From positions 1-59,925 of the forward strand of contig DHWF01000039.1 of the NCBI GenBank assembly GCA_002413045.1: a stretch of DNA of 59,925 bases, written 5' to 3'. Shown one piece after another: positions 58,788 through 59,925 of the stretch; positions within the stretch are counted from its first letter, which is position 1; each line of letters begins with the position of its first letter. A program made the position numbers and the translations under genes. This DNA is from Chloroflexi bacterium UBA5189 (GTDB lineage: Bacteria > Chloroflexota > Limnocylindria > Limnocylindrales > CSP1-4). Under the pieces are notes generated by a model. That model was given only the letters and a program-made list of their open reading frames with translations, searched no databases and was not told where the DNA came from.

Positions 58788-59528
58788 TTACGACCCGGGC
58801 GTTGCCTGCGTGGACGGCGACGAAACCGGCGCGAGGATCGCGGACGCGGCGGACTGGGCGAGCGTCGCGTCGCTCGTCTCGAGGATGAAGACGCTGTCGC
58901 CGACGGTCAGCACGTACTCGTCGGCGCCGCCATCTCCGTAGGAGACCTTGGTCACGTCGGCTCCGGAGATCGTGAGGCTGGATGAGGTGACCCCGGGCGT
59001 CCCGGCCGCGAGCCATGCCTCCAGGACCGCCTTTCGCATGTCGACTGCGGCGACGCCGTCCGCCCGGAACCCGATGATGGTGAGATCCAGCGATCCGGAC
59101 TGGTCGTCCGCAAGCGCGATCTCGAGGTCGGATGCCTGCTTGCCGAGTCGCACCACGGCCGCGTCCAGGGCGCGGCCGTCCGGGCCGCTGCCGAGGTTCG
59201 TCGCGTCGACCGCCGACTGGATCGTGAGCGTCACGTCATCGATCGACGTTGGGATGCGGCCCTCCAGCACCGGTGAGACGGGTGCGACGCTGTCCTGGGG
59301 GACGTCGCTGGGAAGGGCGCCCGTGTCGCTGGTGTCGGCGGGAACGCCGGAGTCGTCGGTTGCCGCCGCGGATGGTGCGCCCGACGTCGCGGGCGCCGGG
59401 CCCTGGAAGAGGCTCTGGATGCCGAAGGCGGCAAACGCGCCCACCATCAACAGGGCGATCGCGGCGAGCACCTGGTCCGAAGCGCGGCGCCTGCGACGCG
59501 ACGGCACGGAGCCTCTAGGGGATGCCAC
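58788..59528 (-). CDS. Hypothetical membrane-anchored extracytoplasmic protein
   Basis: I do not recognise this 246-residue protein. It has a basic N-terminus (SRRRRRASD), one TM (~20-40, VLAAIALLMVGAFAAFGIQSLF), a low-complexity Ala/Ser/Asp/Pro linker (~45-90), and a globular domain (~95-235). That domain has an alternating beta/alpha look (LTIQSAVDATNLGSGPDGRALDAAVVRL, LDLTIIGFRADGVAAVDMRKAVLEAWLAA, KVSYGDGGADEYVLTVGDSVFILETSDATLAQSAASAIL). It ends 12 bp from the convergent YceI gene. The GTG start lacks a Shine-Dalgarno. No catalytic motif or Cys is seen. Confidence 0.75.
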   Translation of the reverse strand: MASPRGSVPSRRRRRASDQVLAAIALLMVGAFAAFGIQSLFQGPAPATSGAPSAAATDDSGVPADTSDTGALPSDVPQDSVAPVSPVLEGRIPTSIDDVTLTIQSAVDATNLGSGPDGRALDAAVVRLGKQASDLEIALADDQSGSLDLTIIGFRADGVAAVDMRKAVLEAWLAAGTPGVTSSSLTISGADVTKVSYGDGGADEYVLTVGDSVFILETSDATLAQSAASAILAPVSSPSTQATPGS

Positions 59529-59651
59529 GGATGGCCTGTCGACAGCTCGTCATCGTCGCTCCAGCGTCATCGCACGCGCGGGTCTCCGGCCACGGTCATC
59601 GCTGCAGGTGAGAGAACCATGAGAGCGAGGCAGGACCGGACCTCCGCGGGC

Positions 59652-59657
59652 TACAGT
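59652..59657 (+). promoter_or_regulatory. -10-like box, apparent leaderless start
   Basis: TACAGT lies 8 nt before ATG 59666, with no Shine-Dalgarno in between. Confidence 0.4.
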
Positions 59658-59665
59658 CGCGAGCG

Positions 59666-59925
59666 ATGGCCGAGGAATCATTTGATGTGGTGATCGTAGG
59701 CGGCGGGTCGGCCGGGTGTGTGCTTGCCAACCGGCTCTCCGAGGATCCGGGGACGCGCGTCCTCGTGCTGGAAGCGGGGCGGCCGGACTGGCGGTTCGAT
59801 GTCTTCCTGCACATGCCGGCGGCGCTGACCTTCCCGATCGGGAGCCCGCTGTATGACTGGGGCTACCGATCGGAGCCCGAGCCGGGCCTGCACGGGCGGC
59901 GCATCTACCACGCCCGGGGCAAGGT
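59666..59925 (+). CDS. GMC-family FAD oxidoreductase (N-terminal part, 3' end outside window)
   Basis: The visible 86 residues begin with FDVVIVGGGSAGCVLANRLSED, the GMC-family FAD-binding Rossmann motif (GGGSAGxxxAxRLSE). VLVLEAGRPDW (the E that binds ribose) and HMPAALTFPIGSPLYDWGYRSEPEPGLHGRR follow, as in choline and alcohol dehydrogenases of this family. Substrates would be alcohols or polyols; specificity cannot be judged from the fragment. ATG 59666 sits 8 nt after TACAGT. Confidence 0.9.
   Translation, partial: MAEESFDVVIVGGGSAGCVLANRLSEDPGTRVLVLEAGRPDWRFDVFLHMPAALTFPIGSPLYDWGYRSEPEPGLHGRRIYHARGK

Overview
The window is very GC-rich, with dense codirectional gene blocks, many 1-8 bp start/stop overlaps and frequent GTG/TTG starts. 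The gene set suggests a monoderm-like, high-GC bacterium, most likely a Chloroflexota lineage (Limnocylindria/Ellin6529-like), although an actinobacterial source cannot be excluded from sequence alone. It carries MreBC, a MacAB-like exporter with no outer-membrane partner, F420/FMN-type luciferase-like and PPOX enzymes, a SurA/PpiC-type membrane-anchored foldase, ResB, and GSI-alpha glutamine synthetase. No transposase, integrase, CRISPR array or rRNA was seen. No stretch longer than about 300 bases lacks a gene.

Layout. 1-1.8 kb: the end of mreB, then mreC. 2.0-7.9 kb: two large secreted proteins, a caspase-fold (H/C dyad) putative peptidase and a GH18/SH3b glycosidase, which share the same roughly 320-residue C-terminal tail. 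7.9-11.8 kb: a polyprenyl-phosphate mannosyltransferase-like GT2, a GT4, a DUF3048 lipoprotein-like protein and a repeat-containing membrane-anchored hypothetical protein. 11.9-28.6 kb: a 13-gene minus-strand operon plus one divergent gene. It encodes what looks like a ribitol-phosphate (wall-teichoic-acid-like) surface polymer system: IspD/TarI-like cytidylyltransferase, SDR reductase, three CDP-polyol phosphotransferase domains, a TarS/TarP-like glycosyltransferase, further GT2s and a TagGH-type ABC exporter. Embedded in it is a translationally coupled cassette (NeuA-like cytidylyltransferase, D-2-hydroxyacid dehydrogenase, SDR, cyclase-family hydrolase) with no sialic/Kdo synthase, which may make an unusual CMP-activated acid.

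28.7-33.2 kb: PpiC foldase, MazG, RNase PH, RdgB and tRNA-Pro(UGG). 33.3-36.1 kb: a sugar epimerase and two methyltransferases. 36.1-43.6 kb: LLM oxidoreductase, Lrp/AsnC regulator, GGDEF diguanylate cyclase, ResB, PucR-type regulator and GlnA with a strong hairpin terminator. 43.6-46.1 kb: TetR diverging from a PAS protein and an MFS transporter over a clear inverted repeat, then tRNA-Pro(CGG). 46.3-51.2 kb: PQQ-type sugar dehydrogenase, AlkA-like glycosylase, PPOX protein, DUF4173-like membrane protein and an exported metallophosphoesterase. 51.3-58.8 kb: a tightly packed envelope operon: S1C protease, MacA/ATPase/MacB, DUF5666-like protein, OmpR/histidine kinase pair and YceI. The window ends in a GMC oxidoreductase.

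Two global signals recur. The first is a TANNNT box 6-9 nt before start codons that lack a Shine-Dalgarno sequence (apparent leaderless genes). The second is two genes (rdgB and the MFS transporter) whose only sensible start is CTG inside a CTGA overlap with the upstream stop.
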